Shown here: piece after piece, positions 27,682 through 36,290 of the stretch | Layout: each line of letters begins with the position of its first letter | How positions within the stretch are numbered: position 1 is the stretch's first letter | Assembly: GCF_900142135.1 (NCBI RefSeq) | Contig: NZ_FQZU01000037.1 | Span: 1-62,845, forward strand | Origin: Desulfatibacillum alkenivorans DSM 16219 | GTDB lineage: Bacteria; Desulfobacterota; Desulfobacteria; Desulfobacterales; Desulfatibacillaceae | DNA length: 62,845 nt | Reading direction: 5' to 3' | The notes under the pieces: model-generated | What the model was told of the DNA's origin: nothing | The model's input: the letters and a program-made list of their open reading frames with translations, nothing else | Database searches by the model: none | Program-made: the position numbers and the translations under genes

Positions 27682-28515
27682 CTATCCATAGGAGAAGTTG
27701 AGAGGTTGAAGATCGAATCTGACCAGGCGGGTGGGGCCGAATTTTTCTTTCATTTTTTGCAGGAACCGTTCAATTGGTCGAGCGAGGAAGGCTGCGGACC
27801 GGTTTTTTGCCCAAACCTTCAAAACTCCTCGTCCTATGCGGGCAACAACCGGGCCATTGGTTCTTTCGGGTTTTTTCTTGCGCATGCGAAATGTGCCTAC
27901 CCGGACGTCATAGGCGCACCGGCCTTCCTTTCTTTTTCGATTGATCAGGTTTTTCAATTGGTCTCGGTAATAAGATCGGAAACCAACGGAAAGTGTCCGG
28001 GCCATCAACCATGGGATTTCATTGAGGCACACATAATATTTCCCGCGCAATATGTCCCTAATGAAATGGGTGAAGAAGCGTTTTTCTGGGGAATCCGGCA
28101 TACTGTTAAGAATATTACTTATCCTGAACTGCTTTTCGAGTTCATCCTCTGTCAACTGCCTGTCGAAATCACCCTGCATGATCTGAACCACCATTTGCAT
28201 CTTCATCATTTTCACCATATTCACTGCCTTGGCGAAATTGGAATCCGTACTGGCGAAAAATTGGTGAAGCATGTCGATGCGGAAACCGGTGGTGTCGTAT
28301 TTGGAAATGATGGCGCGGTGGCGACCGAAATTCATAGCCGACTCGTGGCATACCTTGAGCAGGGATTCGTAAATATATTTGTATGTGGCATCGACGTCAG
28401 CGTCTGGATAACAATTCAAGGCAAGTCGAAGGTCAGCCATATAGTTGACCTTGGGGTTCGAAAATAATTTTGCATACCCTCTTTTCTTCAGTTCCTTCTT
28501 TTTTGCGCGGTTCAT
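27682..28515 (-). CDS. Unknown basic protein of the Rep/helicase module
   Basis: This 277-aa, strongly basic protein (many Lys and Arg, especially at both ends) has no domain I recognise. It is mostly predicted helical, with a methionine-rich stretch (KMMKMQMVVQIMQGDF) near residue 105. The start is supported by AAGGAGG. It follows the initiator/helicase genes on the same strand but is separated from them by a terminator, so it probably has its own promoter. The adjacent structured region starts right after its stop. A nucleic-acid-binding role would fit its charge, but there is no direct evidence. Confidence 0.75.
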   Translation of the reverse strand: MNRAKKKELKKRGYAKLFSNPKVNYMADLRLALNCYPDADVDATYKYIYESLLKVCHESAMNFGRHRAIISKYDTTGFRIDMLHQFFASTDSNFAKAVNMVKMMKMQMVVQIMQGDFDRQLTEDELEKQFRISNILNSMPDSPEKRFFTHFIRDILRGKYYVCLNEIPWLMARTLSVGFRSYYRDQLKNLINRKRKEGRCAYDVRVGTFRMRKKKPERTNGPVVARIGRGVLKVWAKNRSAAFLARPIERFLQKMKEKFGPTRLVRFDLQPLNFSYG

Positions 28516-28782
28516 TTCAACCCTCCTTGTACTTTCGGATATTGTTCACCTCTCAATAATATATAGGGTGATTCCGGTGGGGATATATACGAACTCATGA
28601 ATTTAGCCTGATGGGCAAAAAGCGACACAGATGTCGCATTCCCGGAATGAAGTGAATAGTGACTAACCGCAGAGATGAACCGCAGAAGAGAACGCCTGGT
28701 CACCACAACTGGGCGAGGTGTTAATCTGCGGGTTCAGCCCGGAGGAAGAAACCGCACATGGTGGGTCACAACTTAGGAGGGA
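28516..28782 (-). other. Intergenic leader between helicase and 277-aa gene
   Basis: This 267-bp gap holds a terminator (see 28617-28637), an AT-rich stretch ahead of the 277-aa gene that may contain its promoter, and a repeated ACCGCAGA motif in tandem near 28669-28690 with an imperfect inverted copy near 28730. No coding sequence is supported. Confidence 0.5.
28617..28637 (-). terminator. Intrinsic terminator after the helicase gene
   Basis: Reading leftward, GCGACA (28637-28632) and TGTCGC (28627-28622) form a perfect 6-bp stem with a 4-base loop, followed by five T (28621-28617). It ends the helicase transcript before the 277-aa gene. Confidence 0.65.
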
Positions 28783-30639
28783 TTAAGCTATCTCCCCAAA
28801 TCGGTATAAGTTGCGATCACATTGAGCTATGAATTGGGCGGCATTTTTTTCAACGGTATTACTCATCCAAGCCTCTTCAGTGATTTGGAACAGAAGATAG
28901 AGGCGATGACAGCATCGGGTCACGGCTGTATTTAGAATCATGGCTTCTTCAACCATGTTTTTTGGGGAAGCCAACCTCCCATACTTTCTGAAAAGATCGT
29001 TCGGCGAACCCAAAATGAACACCACTTTGAATTCTCTACCTTTGGCACGGTGTATGGTCATTAGGTTCAGAAATTGATCCTTCGGAAAATCAATATCAAA
29101 GCGAACCTGGGAGATGTAGGAAGGGTCATTCAGGCGGGCCACGAAATCTTCGAAACCGTTTGAACGCCTTGAAATGTCCTGGAGGATTAGGAAGTTGGGA
29201 TCATTGGGTTGGACCCTCTTAGTCTTAGGTTGCTCACAATAGAAGGTTACGATCTCCGTTAACATGGAGGGCGGTTTTATATCCGCCTTCTTCAGGCGCT
29301 CAATGAGGGCGATTAGTTTGGATGTCAGACTTCGGATGCTTTTTTGGGGGTGATTTTTAAGAACCTTGTATTGGTATTTTCCTTTACCAAGATCACCAAG
29401 AATCCGAGCAGTTTTCTGCTTACCGATCCCATAGAGAGGTGAAAGAACCAACTTCCATTGATTCTTTCTGGCAGTTCCGTAGCAAATATAATTCAGGGCT
29501 GTAACAAATTCTGAAAGATGGGACTTTATCTGATCAACACCCGCTATCTGATAAGGGATTTTGCGCTTCACAAGTTCACGGACTAAGCCGTTAGCATCTT
29601 GATTAAAACGGTACAGAACACAGATGTCGTTAAGATTAATCCCCTTCACGCCATGGAGCCTTCCCACCTCTTGGAGAAGAAATTTGATGATCAAGTCTGG
29701 GTATTGATGGATAACTACTTTTGGGAGTTGGTCTCCTCCTATCTTGGCTATAGGTCGAATGGCATCATTGTCAATTTGCGTCCTAATATTGTGGCTAATG
29801 TTCAAAATCGGTTCAGGAAGTCTATGGTTAATTGGCAAATGATAGGCTTTACATGCTGGTAAGGCTTCAAGTTGTCTGAAACGCCTTATGGATGCCCCGC
29901 TCCATGCAAATATGGTCTGGTAGGGATCCCCGGCACCAACGAAATGTAAACCGGTTCTGATCAAAACCTCAAAGATTTTCCATTGAGTGTCCGTGACATC
30001 TTGAAACTCGTCGCAAATGATGAGTGGATACCTTTTCACCATAATATTTGCCATGTCAGGCTTACTAACAAGGCGAAAAAATAGGTAAGGAATGTCGTCA
30101 AAATCAACGACACCTTGGCGTTTCTTGACTCGTTTGCATTTGTTGATAATGTCAATAGCCACACGTGCGTCCTCGGCTTTTTTGAAACGGTTTTGGGCAA
30201 GTCTGGTCAGGGATTTTGATTGAAGAAGATGCTCTCGGTAGAGCGTGAAAACAGAGTTCAATTTCTTCCTGGAATGACCGTATTTCTTGAATAGGTGCCT
30301 GACGACAACGCTTGTAACCCCGGGCCGCAAATAGATACCGTTGGAATAACCAACATTTTGTTTATATTGTTTTATAGTGCGGAATGCCAAGCTGTGGAAG
30401 GTGCTCACCGAGACGCTCGCCGTGTGGCCCGTTGCGGTGTCGCATGTGAGAAGTCTGTCTCGAATTTCGTCTGCTGCTGAATTTGTATAGGCGATCAAGG
30501 TGATATTCGAATGTAGCTTAAGCCTGCATAGGGCAAGTTGGATAATGCACTCGGTTTTTCCAGTGCCACCGCTGCCGTGAAGAGCGATAAGAGTATCATG
30601 ACTGCGAATAAAGGCTTTCTGGTGTAAATCCAATTCCAT
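28783..30639 (-). CDS. UvrD/PcrA-like superfamily 1 helicase (module 1)
   Basis: This protein of about 618 aa is a 3'-5' SF1A helicase. Walker A (HGSGGTGKT) is near residue 20, motif II (ICDEFQD) near 210, AGDPYQTIFAWSG is motif III, TIHRAKGREF is motif V and a TAVTRCCHRLYLLF is motif VI. It lacks an obvious nuclease domain. The start at 30639 follows a GGAAG site; the ATG at 30654 overlaps the previous stop. It directly follows the replication-initiator-like gene. Rolling-circle initiators recruit PcrA/UvrD helicases, so the pair may act together. A paralogous pair is at 39407-42171. Confidence 0.85.
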   Translation of the reverse strand: MELDLHQKAFIRSHDTLIALHGSGGTGKTECIIQLALCRLKLHSNITLIAYTNSAADEIRDRLLTCDTATGHTASVSVSTFHSLAFRTIKQYKQNVGYSNGIYLRPGVTSVVVRHLFKKYGHSRKKLNSVFTLYREHLLQSKSLTRLAQNRFKKAEDARVAIDIINKCKRVKKRQGVVDFDDIPYLFFRLVSKPDMANIMVKRYPLIICDEFQDVTDTQWKIFEVLIRTGLHFVGAGDPYQTIFAWSGASIRRFRQLEALPACKAYHLPINHRLPEPILNISHNIRTQIDNDAIRPIAKIGGDQLPKVVIHQYPDLIIKFLLQEVGRLHGVKGINLNDICVLYRFNQDANGLVRELVKRKIPYQIAGVDQIKSHLSEFVTALNYICYGTARKNQWKLVLSPLYGIGKQKTARILGDLGKGKYQYKVLKNHPQKSIRSLTSKLIALIERLKKADIKPPSMLTEIVTFYCEQPKTKRVQPNDPNFLILQDISRRSNGFEDFVARLNDPSYISQVRFDIDFPKDQFLNLMTIHRAKGREFKVVFILGSPNDLFRKYGRLASPKNMVEEAMILNTAVTRCCHRLYLLFQITEEAWMSNTVEKNAAQFIAQCDRNLYRFGEIA

Positions 30640-30644
30640 AACAA

Positions 30645-31658
30645 TCACTTCCATTCCACTCGGATATTTTCAGGGAAAACTGGCCTGGGCTTTATGATAG
30701 GAGATTTTTCAGGAGCCTTAGACCATCTATAAGCACGCAGAGCTTCAGTTATAGGGGTGTTTAAACCCTTGGAGTGACGAATAAATCGTGTGTAGTGGCC
30801 TTTGATACTTCGCTGCTTCAGGAACTCTTTGAAGCCTGAAAGGCTGGGATAACAATACTCATCCTCCATAATGCCCCTTCTGCGTAACAAAACGGCATCG
30901 GGTTCAACGAAACCGAAATACTCAGGCACCAGGAAAGAAAAATCATGCGTAGCAAGACCGGGGAGGTCATATGGGAAATCAGGGTTTTCCTTACCCCTAC
31001 CGGTGGTGCTCAACTGGATTTCAAAACGAGTGATATTGGTCTTCTTAAGCGCTTCAACAGTGGCGGGGCATAGGGTATCCCGTTTTTCCTTAAGGAGTTG
31101 CCGGCTTTTGTCATAGGCTTTGAGCATGACATCGGAGTTGGAGGAATGGAAATGGTAGGTGCCATCGCCTATAAGGCGGGGACCTCGACTCTTCCGGGAT
31201 ACCACAGATTCTGCAAGAGGCTTGAGGTAATTGTCAGCGCTATAGAGGTCAGTGGCAACATGGAACTCAGATAATTCCCACCCGCAGTTCAACTTCGCAG
31301 TGAGCACGTTAAGGGCGAAAACGACTTCCTCATAAGATAGAGGACTTTCAAAGGAACTATAGAAAACCAGGGCGACGGTGGGTAGATACCTTGCTCCTTC
31401 TATTCTACCCTTGAATAAGTGGAGGTGGTTTCCGGTCTTGAAGTGCTGATAACGAAAGCATACTTCATAGGTCTGACTCTCCTTGGTTTTCTTCCAGTGG
31501 GTGTATTTGTAAGACTTCCCTTTCCCGGTAAGAGGCAGCAGAGGTAAAGACTTATAACCTGGGAGGGAACTATTGCTGAAATCCAATCTCATTTTGGTGT
31601 CGGAAGAGAGGTGAACCTCATCAATACTGACATGGATAGTGCTTATCTTGTAGTTCAT
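30645..31658 (-). CDS. Replication-initiator-like protein (Rep_trans type), module 1
   Basis: This 337-aa protein resembles replication initiation factors of the Rep_trans group found in rolling-circle plasmids, phages and conjugative transposons. It has an aspartate-containing FHVATDLYS segment near residue 135. VMLKAYDKSRQLL follows near 177 (the YDK motif often contains the active tyrosine in this group) and ITRFEIQL near 210. It ends with AYRW. The start has an AAAGG site. Module 2's protein shares the same motif order (VDVATDL, VYDK, VRVEARF, YRW) but is otherwise quite different. I infer nicking or binding of a local origin. The family assignment is by motif only. Confidence 0.55.
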   Translation of the reverse strand: MNYKISTIHVSIDEVHLSSDTKMRLDFSNSSLPGYKSLPLLPLTGKGKSYKYTHWKKTKESQTYEVCFRYQHFKTGNHLHLFKGRIEGARYLPTVALVFYSSFESPLSYEEVVFALNVLTAKLNCGWELSEFHVATDLYSADNYLKPLAESVVSRKSRGPRLIGDGTYHFHSSNSDVMLKAYDKSRQLLKEKRDTLCPATVEALKKTNITRFEIQLSTTGRGKENPDFPYDLPGLATHDFSFLVPEYFGFVEPDAVLLRRRGIMEDEYCYPSLSGFKEFLKQRSIKGHYTRFIRHSKGLNTPITEALRAYRWSKAPEKSPIIKPRPVFPENIRVEWK

Positions 31659-31736
31659 TTACGCTGCCTTTCTTCGGCACAAACGGGTACATATATTTTT
31701 TGTAATAAATACAATATAGTATAATAAAGTAGAGTG
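31659..31736 (-). promoter_or_regulatory. AT-rich promoter region of the Rep/helicase module
   Basis: This 78-bp gap lies between the regulator stop and the initiator start. In the minus sense it is very A+T rich, with TATACT- and TATATT-like -10 candidates, but no -35 of good spacing stands out. No sigma-54 element is seen here. Confidence 0.35.
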
Positions 31737-33407
31737 TCACGAAGCGTCATAGCTTTTTCCTATATTGGCCTTTTTTTTGAGAACCGTGTCGATGAACTGC
31801 CGACTCATTTTTCCGGCTGCTCGACCCGCTCTGCTCTTATTGCCCTCAAATTTTTCCAAGAGATAATCAACATATTTGATTTGAAGTTGGTCCCATGTCA
31901 GATCGTCGAAAAAATGCTTTAAAGATTTCATTTCATTATCTGTCATGCGCAGACCTTCAATATCTTTGGCTTTGATCTTTCTCCGCCCGTCGAGTTCCGC
32001 CTTTCGAATAGCTCTATATAAAACATTGCTCATCTGGCGAAAATTGCCAGGCCAATCATAATCTTGAAGTTTACTCACTGCCTGCTTAGAGCAGCTAAAC
32101 TCATCGTCATTAAATCCAATTTTTTTGGATAAATTCTTCACCTCAACATCGGCGATCATAGGAACCGAATCAATCATACTTCTTAATGGCGGCAATTCGA
32201 CTATCTGTTTGAACCTAAAAAAGAAATCCTGCCTTCCTTCCCATCGAAAATCACCTTCTATGCCTTCGTTATTAGCAGAACATATTACCTTGGCGCGATA
32301 TTTATAAACCTCTTCGCTTCCGAGAACCTGAATTTCTTTCTGTTCGATAGCCCTAAGTAGTTTCGCCTGGGAATCAAAACCAATTGAATTAACCTCATCT
32401 AAAAATACAGTTCCCGATAAAGGAACTAATTCTTCATGTGATGGATTATTTGTTGGTTTTCCATCTATTGGCTTGAAAGAAAATGAATCCTTTCCTGTTA
32501 CCTGATAACCATATAGTGATTCACGACCGCAAGATTTTAGCAAAACACCTAAGCGTGATTTTGCCACACCAGTATGAGCACCGCCTTTGACTCCAAATAT
32601 TTCTGATTCGAAAAGTGTGTCTGGATAACCTGCCACATTCCTAACAACAAAATTATTGCATTCTCTTGGACTGAACACATGCATCATCTGTGCAATTATT
32701 TCTTTACCTGTTCCAGTTTCTCCAACTACCAAGCACGGCTCATCATCCCTTGCATACAGTATAGCGAGGCAAAAGTTGTGAATCAGTAAGGGGTTATTGC
32801 CGAAAATTTTGAGTCCAACATCCTGAAATTGTTTAATCTTAGATTCTACCGCCCCCAAAAATGGCCCCCAAAAGTATTTCTCGTACACCCGCACCTGTCT
32901 GTCGCCCAAAGTTTTCTTAATTCTTGATACTTTTTCATAACGCATCATGTGTTTTCTGTAGGTCAGAATAAAATCATAGTAGTTATCAGTTAGAATAAAA
33001 ACGGCAGCCATTTGGCCAGCCATTTTTCTGTAATTCGTATCTCCCACACCACCCACAATTTCATACCTCTTTATCTGTCTTTCAAGCCATTTGAGAGCCT
33101 TCTTTGAATAGACACTTTTCTCAACATCATCACCATTTTCAATGAGTAGCATCAATATATCAAGATAGACTTTTCCGGCATGGTCCAAGTCCAAATATCT
33201 ATACTCCTTCGGAAAAATTGTGAAATCATCATCCGGAAAGTGCATCGTTTCGTAATTTGTTTCCAGGTCGGACAGGAAAGCGATCAACGCAGATTTGTTG
33301 GGTTTACTCTGGGTATTTGGCTTGCCTGTGGTGGCGAGGCCCAGAAGTTTCGTGGCTGTATTCATATCATCGGCTTTGAGTACGCTCGGTCTTGCTTTCT
33401 CCCCCAT
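31737..33407 (-). CDS. Sigma-54-activator-like AAA+ regulator with altered GAFTGA loop
   Basis: This 556-aa protein has a sigma-54 activator AAA+ core. Walker A is GETGTGKE (about residue 224), Walker B is GTVFLDEVNS, and a sensor segment reads ICSANNEG with an RFKQIVELPPLR. An effector-domain-like, unrecognised N-terminus covers residues 1-190. A C-terminal Fis-type HTH (GNKSRAGRAAGKMSRQFIDT) follows. The sigma-54-contacting loop reads GAHTGV instead of GAFTGA. The start has a GGAGG site seven bases upstream. A divergent sigma-54-like promoter lies 130 bp upstream of its start, a plausible target. Confidence 0.8.
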   Translation of the reverse strand: MGEKARPSVLKADDMNTATKLLGLATTGKPNTQSKPNKSALIAFLSDLETNYETMHFPDDDFTIFPKEYRYLDLDHAGKVYLDILMLLIENGDDVEKSVYSKKALKWLERQIKRYEIVGGVGDTNYRKMAGQMAAVFILTDNYYDFILTYRKHMMRYEKVSRIKKTLGDRQVRVYEKYFWGPFLGAVESKIKQFQDVGLKIFGNNPLLIHNFCLAILYARDDEPCLVVGETGTGKEIIAQMMHVFSPRECNNFVVRNVAGYPDTLFESEIFGVKGGAHTGVAKSRLGVLLKSCGRESLYGYQVTGKDSFSFKPIDGKPTNNPSHEELVPLSGTVFLDEVNSIGFDSQAKLLRAIEQKEIQVLGSEEVYKYRAKVICSANNEGIEGDFRWEGRQDFFFRFKQIVELPPLRSMIDSVPMIADVEVKNLSKKIGFNDDEFSCSKQAVSKLQDYDWPGNFRQMSNVLYRAIRKAELDGRRKIKAKDIEGLRMTDNEMKSLKHFFDDLTWDQLQIKYVDYLLEKFEGNKSRAGRAAGKMSRQFIDTVLKKKANIGKSYDAS

Positions 33408-33453
33408 AACTCACCCTCCTTCGTTTTATATTAATGCGTTATTTCATGCGCTG

Positions 33454-33483
33454 ATAATACATAAAAATATGCACTATTGTCAA
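33454..33483 (-). promoter_or_regulatory. Sigma-70 promoter of the AAA+ regulator
   Basis: On the minus strand TTGACA (33483-33478) and TATTAT (33459-33454) are 18 bp apart, about 50 bp upstream of the regulator's start codon. Confidence 0.65.
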
Positions 33484-33536
33484 TAAATAAGACACAAAAA
33501 AATCAAATAAAGAATAAAATCAAATAGTTAAAATAA

Positions 33537-33552
33537 TGGCACGGGCTATGCT
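33537..33552 (+). promoter_or_regulatory. Candidate sigma-54 promoter driving the 299-aa gene
   Basis: TGGCAC (33537-33542) is followed by five bases and ATGCT (33548-33552). The GG and GC pairs are exactly 12 bp apart, as required for -24/-12 recognition. Only one base differs from the TTGCW consensus. It faces the gene at 33709 and lies in the divergent gap next to a sigma-54 activator-like gene. Confidence 0.55.
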
Positions 33553-33708
33553 TTGAATAAGAGCGTTCGCGAACAGAAGGCCGGCCGTTAGAAGAACCGC
33601 CATCGAAGGTAGGTGGCATATCAAGACAGGAGTAAAGGAACTGTTGCATTTACCATCAATGGCAAAACGCCAACAACAAGACATTTTATGGACACAGGGA
33701 GGTAGGAA

Positions 33709-34608
33709 ATGAGTAACAAACACAAAGAGGCAAGAGTTTCAAAGGCGGACATTTTGCGGCTTGTGGAAATGATCAACAAGCAACACGATAGAACCGAGAG
33801 ATTAGTCGCCCGATCAACAAAGTATGCAATCCAAGCAGGGCGGCTTCTGAACAAGTTGAAGGCCATGGTCAAGTCTTCGGGCGAACGCTGGACCGATTTT
33901 TTTAAGGCGCAGTTTCCACACATCAACATCAGGACGGGTCAACGCTATATGAAGTTGGCAACATACTTGAGCAAGGAGGAGGCTGAACAGTTCGAATGTC
34001 TCACCCAGAATCAGTTGGAGAAACTGATCAATCTTGCGAATAAGGAACCTGTTTCAGTCACCGATTTTCTTTTTTCCCATGACATTGAACCTCCGGAAGA
34101 CACTGAGGATCAAGAGGTGGCCGCTGAGTTCCGGAGGGAAGCGGCAATGCTCATCAAGAGCCTGCGTCCCAAGAAAGCCACTACCAACCCAGCGGGAGGC
34201 GGCAATGGTGGCGATGATGATCCTCCCGATGATGATCCTCCATCGGATGACGACGACCTCGACGAGGACGACGAGGACGACGGGGACGAGGAGGACGACG
34301 GGGACGACGGGGACGAGGAGGACGACGGGGACGAGGAGGACGAGGAGGACCCCGACGACGAGGACGAGGATGAAGAGGACTCGGACGAGGAGACAGACCT
34401 TCCTACTAGGCCGCTAGACATGATTGGCAGGCTCAACGAGGATGGGCGTGCGTTTCTCAAGGTCGCCGACCATGTGTGCAGCCATCAAAAAAGGATCAAG
34501 CACTCGAAGATCACCCGGAGCCGAATCAGGGAAATGGATGAGCTTATCGAGGAACTCACGGGTAAACTCAAGGCCCTGAAGAGGTTGCGCGCTCTTCTTA
34601 ACAACTAA
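33709..34608 (+). CDS. DUF3102-like protein with long Asp/Glu tract
   Basis: This 299-aa protein begins with a domain of about 110 residues resembling DUF3102 (YAIQAGRLLNKLKA, then NIRTGQRYMKLA), a fold seen in plasmid and phage DNA-handling proteins. Residues 168-230 are almost pure Asp and Glu with some Gly and Pro. A basic helical tail (KRIKHSKITRSRIREMDEL) follows. A GGGAGG site sets the start. The acidic tract could mimic DNA or act as a flexible spacer. It is probably driven by the sigma-54-like promoter at 33537 and is followed by a strong terminator. Confidence 0.75.
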   Translation: MSNKHKEARVSKADILRLVEMINKQHDRTERLVARSTKYAIQAGRLLNKLKAMVKSSGERWTDFFKAQFPHINIRTGQRYMKLATYLSKEEAEQFECLTQNQLEKLINLANKEPVSVTDFLFSHDIEPPEDTEDQEVAAEFRREAAMLIKSLRPKKATTNPAGGGNGGDDDPPDDDPPSDDDDLDEDDEDDGDEEDDGDDGDEEDDGDEEDEEDPDDEDEDEEDSDEETDLPTRPLDMIGRLNEDGRAFLKVADHVCSHQKRIKHSKITRSRIREMDELIEELTGKLKALKRLRALLNN

Positions 34609-34620
34609 TCGTGAGGCATC

Positions 34621-34656
34621 TGCGCCCCTGCCTCAACCAGGCAGGGGCGCATTGTT
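34621..34656 (+). terminator. Strong intrinsic terminator after the acidic-tract gene
   Basis: A perfect 13-bp stem (34621-34633 with 34639-34651) encloses a 5-base loop (CAACC) and is followed by a short T-rich stretch (TTGTT). Confidence 0.75.
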
Positions 34657-34690
34657 GACAACGAATTTTCGCCGAGAACGGGTTGAAACC

Positions 34691-34918
34691 ATGTCGGGAC
34701 GTAGCCCTAAAAAGCAAGCGGAAGGAGGCGTGCTTGCCAAGCGCATGCTCAACTTTGAGGAGCTTGCGCACTACATCGGCCTGCGCCCGCAGACCATCCG
34801 GAACAAGTATTACGCAGGCAAGTTCCCCATCCCGGCAAAGAAGATTTTTTCCAAGGTCTTGTGGGACATTAAGGATGTGGACCGGTATCTTGACCGGCTG
34901 CCGAAGATAGAAGGTTGA
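34691..34918 (+). CDS. AlpA-like HTH protein beside the integrase
   Basis: This protein of about 75 aa has an AlpA/excisionase-type HTH: MLNFEELAHYIGLRPQTIRN, then YYAGKFPIP and WDIKDVDRYLDRL. The start chosen is the ATG at 34691; the frame stays open to 34652, inside the terminator tail. It lies 94 bp upstream of the integrase on the same strand, the usual place for a recombination directionality factor or an integrase activator such as AlpA. Regulator versus excisionase cannot be told from sequence. Confidence 0.7.
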   Translation: MSGRSPKKQAEGGVLAKRMLNFEELAHYIGLRPQTIRNKYYAGKFPIPAKKIFSKVLWDIKDVDRYLDRLPKIEG

Positions 34919-35012
34919 CAGGGAGAGCTGGAAAACTGTACGTCTCATTCAGAAAGGAGGTGATGCGCGGTTTTCCTGCTCTTGCTCCAACCACGAAAGG
35001 AGCGAGAAAAAT

Positions 35013-36185
35013 ATGGGAGTTTTTCAGCGGTATATAAAGAAGGACGTGAACGGGAACCCGGTTCTCGATGCAAAGGGCAAGCCTCAGCGGGAAGGCCCCT
35101 GGTTCATTCAGTACCCACATAGTCGCGACCCGAAAACGGGCAAGGTGAAGTACCGGACGGAAAAGGCATCCCACTTCAAGAAAAAGGCGATGCAGATGTT
35201 CCGTGAGAAGTCGGACGCCTTCCTGGAAGCGGACCGCTACGGTATTCAACCCCAGAAGGACATGACCTTTTCTGAACTCATAGACTGGGGTCTGAGCCAG
35301 GAGGTCATGAAGGCGAAGGTCTCGGCCCCCGACGATACCAGGAATGCAGAGTTGCTAAAGGCGGAATTTGGGGAGTTGCTCGCGGCTCAGGTCACGCCAC
35401 TGATGGTGGACAATTTCCGCATCAAGATGACGCGGACCGTCAGCGAGAAGACCAAAAAGCCTTACTCCGGAACCACGGTGAACAAGTTGGTGACCCTTGG
35501 GCGGCGAATCTATTATCTGGCCATGGACGGCGGGCTGGTTACTACCAATCCCTTCGCCAGGCGCGGCGCTTTCAAGGAAGAACCCATCGGGCAATACGTC
35601 ACCGATCAGGAGTTCCGAGATTTATTGGAGCACCTGCCCGAACACATCCGGCCGGTGGTGATCGTGGCTTACTACACAGGCATGCGGCGTGGAGAGATTC
35701 TTCGCTTGACCTGGGATCGGGTGGACTTGTTCAAGGGCGTCATCGACCTGACCGCCAAGGACACCAAGACCAAAGAGGCCCGGCACATCTACTTGAACGC
35801 GATTCCGGAGTTGAAAGAGGTGTTCGTGGAGGCGGCCAGGCGCCGCACCAAGAAGCGTAAAGAGGTCTTCCTTCGTCCCGAGGGCGACCCGGTGCCGAAC
35901 CGGTATCTCGAACGGTACATGGAACGCGCTTGTAAGAAGGCCGAGGTGGGTCCCTTTCGGTTCCATGATCTGCGCCATACCTTCAACACAAACATGGTGA
36001 AGGCGGGCGTGCCCCAGGCGGACGTGATGAAGCTGACGGGTCACAAGACCCTGGCCATGTTCCTGCGGTACCATCATCTGGACCGGGAGCAGGGCGAGGC
36101 GGCCATGGAAAAATTGCAGCAGCACCTGGCCGGTGGAGACAAGGCGGATGGGTCCGGGGGAGAAAACGAAAAACGGGCAAGGTGA
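35013..36185 (+). CDS. Tyrosine recombinase (phage-type integrase)
   Basis: This 390-aa site-specific recombinase has an N-terminal SAM-like core-binding domain and a C-terminal catalytic domain. The catalytic residues are visible: Arg in TGMRRGE (about residue 223), HDLRH (about 318), GHKT (about 343) and the nucleophilic Tyr at residue 353 in LRYHH. An AAGGAG site precedes the start. It ends 106 bp from a 45-bp tRNA-Glu 3' fragment, which is its likely attachment site. The gene belongs to the left-hand island in my reading. Confidence 0.95.
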   Translation: MGVFQRYIKKDVNGNPVLDAKGKPQREGPWFIQYPHSRDPKTGKVKYRTEKASHFKKKAMQMFREKSDAFLEADRYGIQPQKDMTFSELIDWGLSQEVMKAKVSAPDDTRNAELLKAEFGELLAAQVTPLMVDNFRIKMTRTVSEKTKKPYSGTTVNKLVTLGRRIYYLAMDGGLVTTNPFARRGAFKEEPIGQYVTDQEFRDLLEHLPEHIRPVVIVAYYTGMRRGEILRLTWDRVDLFKGVIDLTAKDTKTKEARHIYLNAIPELKEVFVEAARRRTKKRKEVFLRPEGDPVPNRYLERYMERACKKAEVGPFRFHDLRHTFNTNMVKAGVPQADVMKLTGHKTLAMFLRYHHLDREQGEAAMEKLQQHLAGGDKADGSGGENEKRAR

Positions 36186-36202
36186 TGGTAGTCACCTTAC
36201 CC
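36175..36202 (+). terminator. Hairpin spanning the integrase stop codon
   Basis: Arms of 11 bases (36175-36185 and 36192-36202) pair at ten positions around a 6-base loop. There is no clear T-run, so it may be a weak terminator or part of the attachment-site architecture. Confidence 0.4.
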
Positions 36203-36215
36203 GCTCAGTCCGTAC

Positions 36216-36257
36216 CCAGGAAGTGAGGATGGCGTCTACTTCCTATCTACTTCCTGG
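36216..36257. repeat. Candidate integrase arm-binding repeats
   Basis: CCAGGAAGT (36216-36224) is the inverted copy of ACTTCCTGG (36249-36257). TCTACTTCCT is also repeated directly at 36235-36244 and 36246-36255. The cluster lies between the integrase and the tRNA-Glu core, where arm-type sites are expected. Confidence 0.5.
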
Positions 36258-36290
36258 AAAGGGTCACTTTTTGTAACCCATTGAAATCTT

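Noticed and set aside
28512-28706. A 64-aa gene upstream of the 277-aa gene
   Set aside because: It crosses the terminator at 28617-28637 and has no clear ribosome site.
34963-35037. A 24-aa leader peptide overlapping the integrase start
   Set aside because: AGGAGG is only two bases from its ATG, which is poor spacing; the motif may serve no start. Kept as a possibility only.
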